Source: Yamagishiella unicocca (taxonomy: Eukaryota > Chlorophyta > Chlorophyceae > Chlamydomonadales > Volvocaceae). From it: a stretch of 64,000 nt of DNA. The translations under genes and the position numbers were made by a program. Numbering within the stretch: position 1 is the first letter of the stretch; each line of letters opens with the position of its first letter. Of the stretch, positions 1 to 11,153 are shown piece by piece. A model generated the notes under the pieces. The model had not been told where the DNA came from, made no database searches, and saw only the letters and a list, made by a program, of their open reading frames with translations. The stretch is taken from NCBI GenBank assembly GCA_003116995.1, contig BDSL01000049.1, forward strand, positions 248,001 to 312,000, given 5' to 3'.

Positions 1-2736
1 AATCGCGTTATTGTATACATCTCATTGAGTAAATTCAATGAAATATATACGCAGGCAAATGCAACGGAGCATCCAATCCTCCCGCGCCCGACAGCGGCCC
101 GACCTTGCAATTGCCCCATCCCGAAAAAGTGAGTGATCCCCACTAAACCAACACACTGAGCGAGTCATCCGTAGATCCCGTACTTTACCACCTCCTCGCG
201 CCCGCCCCTCCCGTGCGCTTCGCGCCGGCTGCTCGGGGGAACTTGCACCACAGCAGGCTTCGCCTGATTAGGTAGCTGCCTCATCCCCTTGCTTCACCCT
301 TACTACAGCAGGGTGAAGTTACCAGCGAGTTACCAAGGCGTAACTTGCTGCCACCGTATGTGATTCCCTGCGCGTGTGTGAACGCTATCCTGCTCGTGTT
401 TTGCGGCAGGCCTGGCCGCGGTTTCAGAGCGGCAGAGGACACCCCTCGCAAACCGTAACAGCTACGTGCCAAGCAATGTGCCTAGCGTGACCTCGAACAG
501 CCAGTAGACAAGCCTACTGAGCGCAGCGAAACAGCGCACCTACAAATGCTCCTCCCGTGATTCCCCCTTGGGATTGTAAGTGCTCGCCGCTTTACTACGT
601 AAAGCTACATACCGCTTTCAACAGCGGGCCGTCTGTGCACCCGCAATCCCTCGCTTCTGGTATCTGGAGCCCGACGTGTGAAGCCACTTGCACATAGAAA
701 AGCCACTCTCGCGCACACAATGACCGCAAGAGGGCTGAAAACTTCGCGCTTCGGTTGAAATCGGTAAATGCACTGCACCCGCAATTTACGATATGAACGG
801 GCGCGTGTGCAACAGGGCGGGAAAGCAAATATTTAGGGCCGCGGAGCCCTCCGACAGGACTCTGACCACGCACGCGCAAAACTCAACCCGTTTTTTTCGA
901 GTTAAAGGCGCGAAAGTACAGACACCCAAAAACGCTGGCGGAGGCGGCGTCTGGTTAAAAAATGAAGCCAGCAATGCCAAGCCAACGTGGGCTCAGCTGG
1001 CAGCTGGCCGTCAATGGGATTCCGCTGGCGGGTAACACGCGACGCGCCCTTGGAGGCCTGTGGGCGGGGGGAGTTTCCTGGGGCCCTCGCCGGACCGGTA
1101 TTCCCTCGCCTGCATCATTTCTGGCACTGACCTGTTGCCCGTGCAATGGCCGGCGTGCTCGAAGGGCACCTTGCGGTGGTGGCTGTCCCCAGGTTGGACA
1201 CTTGGGCGGTCGTGTTGGCGCTGCGGGCTGCCTTGCATGGTCGGCCGGTGGCGTGGCTGGTGCAAGACCCCTTGGCTGGGAGCAGTGTGCTTGGGATATT
1301 GTTGCCCTGGCCGCCCTCAATGCGACTGACGCCGGCCACTGCACGCTCAGGGCTGCTTCACGCTAGCCGGCAGGGCCTTGCCCACCCGGGGGCTCCCACC
1401 TGGTGCCGTGCGCTCGCGCTTAGTTGCCTTTTTTTGGTTTTCTGCGCACGCCTGGGGAGTTTTGTTCACGTAGGTATGCCGCGGGCCGGCTGGGGTGCTG
1501 TCGGGGCCACCCACCCGTTCCTCCATGTGGCTGGTGCATCGCTGGCGGTGTGCCGGCTAATCCCTGCTGACCGCCCTGCGGCTCCTGCCAGGTGATCTTC
1601 GTGGTCCGTCTGTCCACCTGTCTGGTGCCTTCTGAGCCCGATTTTTTGTTTTTAACCCAGCGCAGTTTGCTCCGCCTAGCTCTTTCTGTTGTCTGGGACA
1701 GTGTTGGTGGGTGCGCCTGGGGCGCCGTTCGTCTGCTCGGATTTGCGGTTTCCCCGCCCTCTTGGCCTTGGTTGAGTAGTAACTGTTACAACCGAACCTC
1801 AGACCAGGAGATGTCGGACTATTACAGCAAGAGGTAGGTAGCATCGTATGCTATGTCACTTGGCAGCTGTCGCACTGACGACACATGTAATAAACCGCGC
1901 GTTTCACTCCACCCACGGCAGGGTTTCCATCTGGCCGCACTTCGGTACATTTTTCGGTTTGAGAACGCCACCAAATGATGTTTCCAGCCGGGCGGCCGGA
2001 AGGGCAGACTAAGCAGACTGATCGTGACAGTGTATTTGTATTGTCCATGTACGGATGACGCCATCCTTTTGGGACGAAACAGCGCCGGACACAGGGTGAA
2101 AGGAACATATGCGTTGCGATCAAAGATAGCAGCATAGGCGTTGCGATCAGAGATAGCAGATAGGAACTCACGGTAGCGCCCAACGATAATGGTGGTCATT
2201 ACGTTATTGCGCCATGTCGTCCGCACGTGCTGGGTTCACAGCGGTTTCATGCGGACGATTACGTAGGCACGCCACGACGCTTTCGAACAACAAGTCGCGT
2301 CTGCAGTTAAGGAATAATATTGAGGGAAACGATATTGCACACACCAGGGTACGTTTACTCGTCGGTCCTCAAAGTGCAAATCCAATGACACCTTCGGTCC
2401 GTAGTCGAGCAGGTAGGGCCAGCCGGACAGGTTGGACCCGTACTGCAGATCCAACACGCAATTACTTTCGACGATAAAAGGGGCCCAATCCCAGTTTGAG
2501 TCTATATTTCGCATAGTGGTGAACCCGCCCTTGCTGCCTTAAGGGTACTGTTCACAACACGCCGCGGCCTATCGATAGCGGTGACCCACAGGTACGGTGC
2601 GATGGATGGACCAGGCGTGTGCGCCTTCCGGGCCGCGTATGTCGTCGGCCATGCTAACGTCGTTTGCGTTTCGGGGATTAATTGTACAACAGGTTCTAAT
2701 ATCGAGCGTACGCAAGCTTACCGCTTCATCGGGGCA
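1..2736. other. Intergenic region with dispersed-repeat copy
   Basis: No convincing gene is seen. About 1380-1810 resembles a stretch at 6900-7510: both can be read as a similar translated block (GMPRAGWGAVGATHPFL here against GLPQNGWDAVGPRHPFL there), and both end near a TAACNGTTACAAC motif, so they are probably diverged copies of one repeat family. Open frames such as 1146-1595 are Ala/Leu/Pro-rich, lack recognisable domains and probably belong to that repeat. Confidence 0.45.
1380..1810 (+). repeat. Dispersed repeat, copy A
   Basis: This is a diverged counterpart of 6900-7510, recognised from the shared translated block around 1475-1530 and from the end motif near 1785-1795 (AACTGTTACAAC). 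Boundaries are approximate and I cannot name the family. No terminal inverted repeats or target-site duplication could be identified by eye. Confidence 0.4.
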
Positions 2737-5533
2737 ATGTGGCACCTTGCGTTACTGGCGCTCCTGTTCGTGGGCAGTATCGAAGGTAAGGACTTTACCT
2801 TGGCCTCAATGGCCGCACCTTCACTTCAACAACGCCATGCATATACTATTGACAAGTTAAGAGACGAACATTATTGGACACTTAAAATGAATCAGTCGAA
2901 AGTGTGATTAGCGTTTATCCCTGACAGAAATGGGCCAAGGTGCCGCATATCGTTTTGTGCCGATCGGCACATTGTTAAATCTATGCCAACAGTTAATGTC
3001 AACCCTGCTGGCGCCCTACCCCCTTTCACGACAGTCGCCTACCCCCAAGCAACGCCAGCGGAATCGGCACCAGGCCTCATTCGCAAGCGCTTGGAGGGAC
3101 AGCTCGTGTACGTCACCTTGCACGATGCCGAGGAATGGGCTGTGCAAGAAACCAGCGGCAACATCACGCCTTTCGTCAAGGGGTACCGGCCGCCCAACAA
3201 AGATAAGGATGGCAACGAAGTTGGACCTGGGTCCAACGTAATTATGGTAAGTGATTGTGAAGACCCCTATCGAACCGCACATTTTTCGTAATCGCAATAT
3301 TCCCGGGTCGACCACCTAACTTTGCGTCTGGCGGGTTCGACGTTAAAGGAACGCTACTGTACTGCCTAAAGTGATTATGGATATGAACGCATTCTGGTAT
3401 ACATATTTATAAGCTTCTGGGTTGGCCCGGGCTTGAGGACACCGTAACATCTAATTATACAGTAGGCGAAGTCCTTCGTCGGAGAATTGGAGCCGCGATA
3501 CAAAATTTGTCTGCATTTGCTAAAAATAATGAGCTGCGTTCGACTTGCCGTGATCTGGATGCGGTCACGGACGAGCAAACCCCGCTCTGTCTTAAGCTTT
3601 TGCAAAATATACTCAGTGTATGTTACCTCGTCCTTCCTGATGTCCGCTTTGCTGTTTGCGGTCGTACAGGTCTGCAAGTTGGATCCGGCTACGAACCGGT
3701 GCACCTCTACCACGTCATCGGATACCTCCGTCGTCGGCGCAGTGGTAGCAGCCGCCCCTCTCACTACACAGAAGCTCCTAGTGATGAGGCTCGACCTGTC
3801 AGCCTGTGTGTCATCTTATGCGCCTTCTCTAACCGAGGATGCCATCCGAGCAATTTACATGGGCCCTAACTATGACGGCATGGGGGGCATGGCCCAGAGG
3901 TTTTCAAACTGCTCGTACGGCAAGTTTGCCCTTGATCCAGTGGCCTTCAAGGTTCTGACCGTGCAGCCAGCCTGTTCCACTGCAATCACGTCCAGCTGCA
4001 GCTGGTACACGACTTATGTAAATTCAGATGCAGCTGCAAGGGCGATTATTGGGACAACCGCGTTTGATAGCTTCACGCACTACACTTACGTCATGCCCGC
4101 CGGCATGGAGAGCTTATGCGGGTGGTCTGGCCTGGCGCTGCTGCCGGGGCGTCAGACATGGCTGCAGAGTTCGTCGTATGGAGTCTTGAGATGGGCGACC
4201 ATCATGCAGGAGTCCATCCACAACTACGGTGCGCGTTTGGGGTTCCTTCTTGATTTGCCGTTTGTGATGATGTTTCTGGATTGCGTTGCGCAATTTATGT
4301 GGCTTTCATGGGCTTGTTGGTTGGGCAGAGCTAGCTTGTCCTTGATACCATTCAATGACTCTGTCCTAGGGAACGTTTTTTATTGGTTGGTTTTCGCACC
4401 TGCCGTCCACGGTGTCCGAGCCCACGCGCTTTCTTCTCTCGCTTTCAGGTCTCTGGCACTCGTGGCAGGGTGGTATTGAGTACAACGACTACTCAACCTC
4501 CATGGGCCGTGGTGATGCCTGTCCCAACGCGCCCGAGATCTCACGTATGGGCTGGTCGACGCCTGCGCAGGACGGCAGCGCCCTGAACGCAGCGGCCTTG
4601 CCAACTGGCGTCGCAAGCACCTTCTTCCTGCCTGCCACCTACCTGAGCGACACCGGCAACTATATCCGCGTGCAGCCCAACTGGTTGTCGTCGTACAGCA
4701 CGGTCACGCTAGGCAAGAACCTCTATTTGTCAGTGCGCGTTGCTAAGTCGAACGACGCAGCGCTCAGCACTACCTACGCTCCCAAGGTCAACATCCATGA
4801 GGTCAACGCGACCATGGTAAGCACATCGAACCCTTAGCTATTCGCCATATTGGGGAGGCAGGAACCTAGCCGAACACACCCGTCACGCTGCCGACGGAAG
4901 TGAATGCTAAATAAACGTTGTCTTGCACTGGATTTGTTGTGTCACCCAGTAGCAAATGTGTCCCAAATTGACAACGGGGTCGCCGCTGGGGCGCGATGGA
5001 GCACCGGCTGAACAATCACCTCGTCGTGTGTGCAGGATAACGATTTGGGCACCTATTACTACACTGATCGGAGGATCACATACATCAACGGAGTCAAGCC
5101 ACCGGCCCAGCTGACCCTGGCCAGCTACAACTTGGTTGTATATGCCGGTGCCTACGTCGCTACCGACGTCATGAGGGTGCACATCTGCCGCTTCGTGTCC
5201 GCGGCCACAGAATGCCCCTCGCTGGCTTTCCTGGAGAACCGCTCACCGCCGTCCCCACCGACTGGACCGCCCTCACCTCCGGGACTACCGCCGCCCAGTC
5301 CGTCGCCGCCCAGCGCACCGCCCAGCCCCCAATTGCCTCCTCAGCCTTCGCCCTCACCCCCCCTTCCATCGCCTCCCCCTCAGCCTTCGCCCTCACCTCC
5401 CCTTCCATCGCCTCCCACTCAGCCTTCACCCTCGCCTCCCCTTCCATCGCCTCCCCCTAAAGTGAGGGGCGGCAACGGTGGCGGCGGTGGAAGTACCGGC
5501 GGCGGCAAGGGACGCCGGATGCTACACAAGTAA
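2737..5533 (+). CDS. Gametolysin-like M11 metalloproteinase, copy 1
   Basis: Secreted metalloproteinase of the volvocine gametolysin/VMP family (peptidase M11), which acts on hydroxyproline-rich cell wall or extracellular matrix. Five exons: 2737-2785, 3035-3246, 3670-4228, 4449-4816, 5036-5533, all GT..AG and phase-consistent, giving 561 aa. Residues 1-17 form a signal peptide starting MWHLALLALLF. A prodomain-like block (about 18-87) is followed by the catalytic domain with QESIHNYG completed by LWH after an intron: Gln267, Glu268, His271, His277. The Met-turn is ISRMGW (Met307). A beta-rich domain containing YNLVVY follows, then a short SPP-rich linker and a Gly-rich tail ending GRRMLHK. 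Gln replaces the usual first His, as reported for Volvox VMP1. The start is supported by the equivalent ATG and identical 49-nt first exon in copy 2. Unlike copies 2 and 3, the tail is contiguous with exon 5. Confidence 0.88.
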
Positions 5534-6899
5534 TTGTACGCTGCGAGGCGGAGGTTGTACCAGCTTCTTCGTTCGCCAAAACAGCGTTGCAGCGAGACTG
5601 AGGCGCCGCGTGGCCGACGGCAATTTCTACGCAGGATCATAGCAAATGGTCGGGCCTCATGGCTGGTCAACACCAACGATTGAGCATTCAGTGACCCCAC
5701 TTGCATTCATAGCGTGTAGCTATGCTAGTTTCAGTATATGGGCCCACGGCCCACGAAGCTGCTGCTTCTGATTAATATCGAGAGGTGGCGTATGCAGTGC
5801 GTTGTGCAGATCGGAACGCACTAGTAGCTGTTATGGCTTGCAGCGTGCGCCGCTAGCACCCGAGCGGGAAGAGCCTGTGCCGGGTGGGCTTGTGCGAAGT
5901 ATTAAACGGATGTGAGTTGTGAGCGGTCTCGATGGCAGGAAGCATTAATGCAGGGAACTATTCATGCTCTTCTGTCGGAAGAGTCTGCGCATTAAGGACG
6001 AGGACCCCAAACAATTGTCATATGTATTCATCGAGTCAGGCGCAATTATTCATGGACGTGCGTAAGCTGACGCGAGTTCGGCTTCATTGTTCGGTGATCG
6101 TAGGCTTGCTTAGTATCTCTGTGCCGTGATGAGGCGTGTGTTGTGCAGTTTACTTCATCGTATGGCTGTGTAGGACCTAGGAGGAGCAAAGCTACCAAAC
6201 TAGTAGCTCGTGAGATTTGGCCCCAGATGCACGTCTTCTCCGCGGGTATAATGTGCGGCCGGAGGGCTCCTGCTGCCAGTGATTGCGCCAGGGCCTGGGC
6301 CAAGTGCCCCCCGATCTCGCCCCTCGAAGTCTGAATGACTGATGTGGCATCAGGGTCGGTGTCGGCTTGGTTTGAGTGTGGACCATTGAGCCGTCTGCTA
6401 ACTGGTAAGAAACGGTCTCGAATGCGCATGTCGTGGGTTCTGAGGTTCTTTGCCCGACTTGTCGGCCATGACCTGCTCGCACGCTCTACCAAAAGGTAGC
6501 CTCAAACAGCGTGCAGCTCGTAATGATACGCCACCTACTCAAGCAGACCAGCGACGTCCCATCCTCCCAACCCTCAAGCTCCAGTTGACAGGCTATTTGA
6601 GCAGTAAGTTGTGGTAAGAGCACCAGGAGCTGTCACGTCCCTTACAGCCTGCCCACGAAGCCCGCCTAAAGCTATCTTGATAGGCAGGGGGGTTGATGTC
6701 TCGACCGGCACCACAGGCCCAACGAAGGAGAGTACGCTAGGGTACGCACTCCTGTCATCGGAATGGCATTGACGGCAATGCTGTGCTTAAATAGATGCCA
6801 GGCGATACCAATTTTTGCACCTCATCACCAGGCGCTAAGCCAAGGTACACCCTGGCACACCAGCTTATAAAAGGCCTTGATAAGGGCGGGAAAAGGGCG

Positions 6900-7510
6900 G
6901 GTGCTGGTGGTCCCCCTCTTACTCCGGGAAGCGGTCTCCTGGATCGTGCCGTTCGCCGTGGGGTGGTGGAGTTTTGGGCCCTTCTGAGGGGCTTTGCTGC
7001 GTTGGGGCTTCCCCAGAATGGCTGGGATGCAGTGGGGCCTCGGCATCCTTTCTTGCGGGTTGTCGCCAGTCGCCTTGTGTGCGGGGGACCGGCTGAGGTA
7101 CTGGTGGATTCGTGATCGGTCCGGGTTGTCTTGGGGAGCGGGGTTTCCCGTGCTTCTTACTCTCCGGCTTTATATGTGCGTTGAGCCCTGCTAGGTGTCC
7201 GTGCTTTTTGGGATGAGAGGCGGCTGGTCACGATGCTTGCATCGTTGCGGCGCTTCACTGGTTCGTCGGTTGCTGGGCTGTTAGGTTGGTTGGTGGTCGG
7301 TTCCTGATAGGGGAGCCTCTAGTGCAAATTCCCCCTGGGGTACTGGCTGCTGCTCTGTGTGCCTACGGCCTGTCGATTTGGTGTTCTGGTGGTTTGCCTT
7401 TGTTCCGGTGCACGTCGGTCTTTGTCTCCTCCGTCTTTCTCAGTGTCAGGCGATGTGCCCGATGGTTCTACCTCTTTGTCTGGAACCCACTGTAACCGTT
7501 ACAACAACCA
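6900..7510 (+). repeat. Dispersed repeat, copy B
   Basis: The 5' half resembles copy A at 1380-1810 at translated level. The 3' part (about 7387-7507) recurs almost identically in reverse orientation at 61428-61548, with only a few mismatches, ending in the shared GTAACCGTTACAAC motif. This shows a multi-copy, probably mobile or formerly mobile family. Outer boundaries and class are unknown. Confidence 0.6.
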
Positions 7511-9567
7511 GCAGCGACGTGGTAAGGACCAACCCCGCCCCAACCCTCGTTTGGGCGCCAAGCCCAATGTAACAGCTACCACAAGTGAATGGGGCAGTAT
7601 TACAGTGACCCACTGTCCAGCAGACGGGAACAAAACTCCACCACCACTCAATCCGCCACTCAATCCACTCAAACCGGGGTGGGCGTAAAGGGGCGTAAGA
7701 GTCACCCCCTCCTCCCTCCCCGCCCTGGGCGATGAATGATCTGAACCGCCAATATGTATAAATCGGGGGATTCCTGCTAAATGTACGACAACTGCCTCCG
7801 GCCGGATCCATGAAGGAGAGGGTTTGCTGCTGGCTGTGATTGACATCTGGTTGTTACAGTGTCGAAGAGATACGAGCTATCTACCATACGAACGCAACTA
7901 AGCTTTTCTTTTTGCGACCGCCATAGCTGGTCTTCGGCTGCTCGGCCCGCACTATTTCGGAAGGCAGTTACTAAGACAGTCATGCGATAAGACACTAATG
8001 CTCGTGGCACTTCCACCGCCTCTGCGCTCCAAAGTTGTACGGTCACACGTGTTCGGCTGCACCGGCCGCTCGCCTGGGGAAACCGTTCGGCTGCACCGGC
8101 CCTCTGGAAAACGTGCTGCACGAAAACACTTCAGGTCCTTCAACCACCGAAAGCACCTGCGCCCTTCGTCTACATGCAGCGACCGGGGGGGCGACGTGTA
8201 AGTTGTGCGGCCAGGGCCTTATACCCGCCCGGGGTCGCACAACTTCCCCCATCGCAACTTCTCCGCCGGGAGGCCTAGGTGCGCCGGCCCGGCCAGCGCC
8301 GCTTGGACGCTGTCCCGGCGCTGATATGCTCTCAGCAATCATAGCTCTTAACTCGAACAACGAATCCCAAAGCAACTAGGAGCGCGGCCGCGCGTGAAAC
8401 CGGTCCCGCCAAAACCGGTCGCTGATGCGGTTCCCGTTCACGACAGCAGTTACGACGCTTGCAACTGAGTTACGACCCTTTCAACCAATACAGAAAAGAC
8501 AGAAGCTCGCGAGGTATGTTTAACCTTCGACACTATGCCGCGCGCCACCAACCGCGTAGGAGGGCCCTAGGTCCGCTTCGGAACCAATTTTCGGAGCAGA
8601 GTCCTATAATTCCGCATTGGTAGTCCGTAATGTCCTGCCTAAGAAGAGGTCAACTATTAAGAGATCGTACGAGGTGACGGCTGACTGCATCAAACCGGCT
8701 TTGCAGGGCGCCGGTTCGGTTCGGTGCTACAGTACTGTACCGCGTATGAGCGCAAAGCCCACATCTCCTTCAGGCAAGCCAATGAATCAACTGCGAGGTT
8801 CATTATTGGGCATGTTGGAAGAACGGTAAAGCGGACACACGGCCAGGAATTCGGCGAAGCTGGTAGAAGCCCCTGGGACACCAGGAAACTCGCGATAAAA
8901 GTATGCATGCTTGCAATTTTGTCGATGGCGGCTCAAGGAAGCAGGACTGCGCGATGGATGTTCTTTGGATCCAACCGGGTTGCGGGCGGCGGGATTAGTA
9001 AGGGCCGGTCCGTAGAAGCTGTCCGGAATTTGTTACTGTGAAACATTCGTCGGCCCACGATGGTGGTTCTAATCTTCGATGGATGAAACACCTCGCAGTG
9101 GGCCCTGACGACCGCCGGCAATAAGCTCGCCCGAAGACTGCCGAGCACGGCAAAACAAGGCAGTCGGAGCCGCTTTCCATGTCGCGCATAGTCTCACCAT
9201 GTTTACAGGCAACTTTTCTTCTCTGGCTGTGACTATCCTCCCACACATTGTGGGGTACTAAGGGATATGCCTGCAACTCCAGCCAGCCTCGTCACGCCAC
9301 TACTTTTGGCCAACGCCCTCCGTCCTAGGATCGCTTCCTGGTGTGCATGGCGCTGCGATAGTAGGCACCGGTCTCAGATAGGGTGTGGCATCAGCTACCG
9401 ATGTACTCATAGCCCCCCGCACATATGCCAGGGTTCATAAATCGCCTTCCCGTGGTTGTAGTCGGGATAGCGTGGCAGCCCACCAGCTGCGAAACACATA
9501 CGTAGCAACTAGGGCTGCACAGTGCGGTACTGCGCAGCAGCCGCAGCAGTAGCGTTAGCGGTATCAT

Positions 9568-9597
9568 GCAGTAGCAGTAGCAGTAGCAGTAGCAGTC
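9568..9597 (+). repeat. AGC/AGT-type trinucleotide microsatellite
   Basis: The sequence is a run of alternating GCA and GTA triplets (CAGTAG repeated about four to five times) in intergenic DNA. No function is suggested. Confidence 0.8.
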
Positions 9598-11153
9598 GAA
9601 GGGCAATATTTGCCGACCAGCTTCATGAAGGTGCAAAGTGGAGCCACCATTGCTGTTGCGCAACGCACTTCCCCTTTGAGAGCACTACAAGCCCGCGGCT
9701 CACGTTTTTACCGGGCAGCCGTGGCGATCGATTCAGAGCATCCTAGCCGCAGAGGCGGGAAATGATGTCCTCTGCTACAGCAGGAATCGCCCGGTGTGCG
9801 TGGCGAGGTGAATGGGCCTTTGTGCGTGGCGAGACAATGACAAGTCGACGCTCACATTAGAGTTTATAATTATGCGAGATGATGTGTTTGTCCCTCAGCG
9901 CGCCTCGCCGTTCATGCTGTCTGTTGTGTGGGCGGTGTGCCCAGCCTGTGGGGTTCGATTTTCCGTAGGGTGTGCAGCCCTGCCCAGGCGAGGTTACTCG
10001 TCTGCGGTCCTCTAGGCCCAATGCATGTAACATGGCTCATCCCTAACCATGAATGGCTAGCTTGTCGGGACAAGTGGGGGGCGGCCGGAAGGACTTGCCT
10101 TGCATACCAGCGGTATGGCCGATGACGCGATGATTGCAGACGCGCAGCAGACGTCGATGAAGCAATATACGGCGGATTGGCTAGAAGGCTCGTGTAGGAC
10201 CCACCATGAGTATGGGTCCAGTTGTTAGAAACACACAGCGCACGTCGATCCCCCGATTGCTCCCTCTTGCTTGGGAACGATTGCACGGCCTAACATTCAG
10301 CACTCCTCGATTGCTTCCCTTAACCAAGGGCATGCGAACCCAAGCTATGCAACTCCAACAATTGTTTTGGGTCATTGTGTGCGGAATGTCTCTGCTAGCA
10401 GTGTCCCATGCTGGAGCATGTGTTTGAGACCATGCCGGTTGCCCGTTCTCTGGACCGAGGGACGTAGCAGTGCCAATCCTGCCTCATCAATCATCGCAAT
10501 ATCTGGCAGACAACACCGCATGGAGGCCTTGGGGGAATGTAAGATGGGACAAGCAGCAGAAGATGCCCATTCAAAGCCTATCAGAGGAAATAAGCCCTCC
10601 TGTCAACATACATCAGTCGCCAGTTACCCAAAAAGCGTTTGATGAAGTGCGGAAATCCATCGCCTACGGCATCCAGGGATTTTAGTATATAATTCCAAGA
10701 CTTGATGGCGGCTTGTTACAGTCGGAAGCACATCGCCTGCCCGACGGAAGCTGCGACGAACACCGCCCGGCGTACTGCGGATCCAGTGCACTAACCACTC
10801 ATAAAAGAAGCGATTGCAAAGGTCTGGCATGTATACATAGTAATGTCTGCTGTGTTTAGGCGCTTGTAATTCGGTGCGCTAGAAGGCGCTCTATTTGCAA
10901 GCGCCCGAGCAACGAGTAACCTGAAGGTATGTTGCAACAGAAGGTGGCGCATTCATTATTTGAGTGAATTTATACCTACATAATAAACAAGTGCCATGCG
11001 TTTAGAGCTCTTCTGGCGATTGCACCCGGTTCGGCATTATACCGCACTAGTTCGACGATCGCTTCCATGCAAATGCAGGTGCCCGTTCGGACCTTTCACA
11101 TCACGACGCCATCAACACGTAGTTCTATATAGTTATTTATTGCTATATGAGCG

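Larger units (their letters stand above)
5534..11153. other. Intergenic region between M11 copies 1 and 2
   Basis: This 5.6-kb AT-richer spacer has no recognisable gene. It contains the dispersed repeat at 6900-7510 and a short trinucleotide run at about 9568-9597. Open frames at 6046-6492 (-), 7446-7846 (-), 8043-8375 (-) and 8724-9041 (+) show no domain, no credible splice partners and no paralogue within the window. Pieces of degraded transposable elements are the likeliest content, but no reverse transcriptase, integrase or transposase motif was seen. Confidence 0.4.

Noticed and set aside
2737..5533. Pherophorin (proline-rich matrix glycoprotein) rather than protease
   Set aside because: The QExxHxxGxxH site, Met-turn ISRMGW and prodomain order fit M11 metalloproteinases; pherophorin Cys-rich A and B domains are absent.
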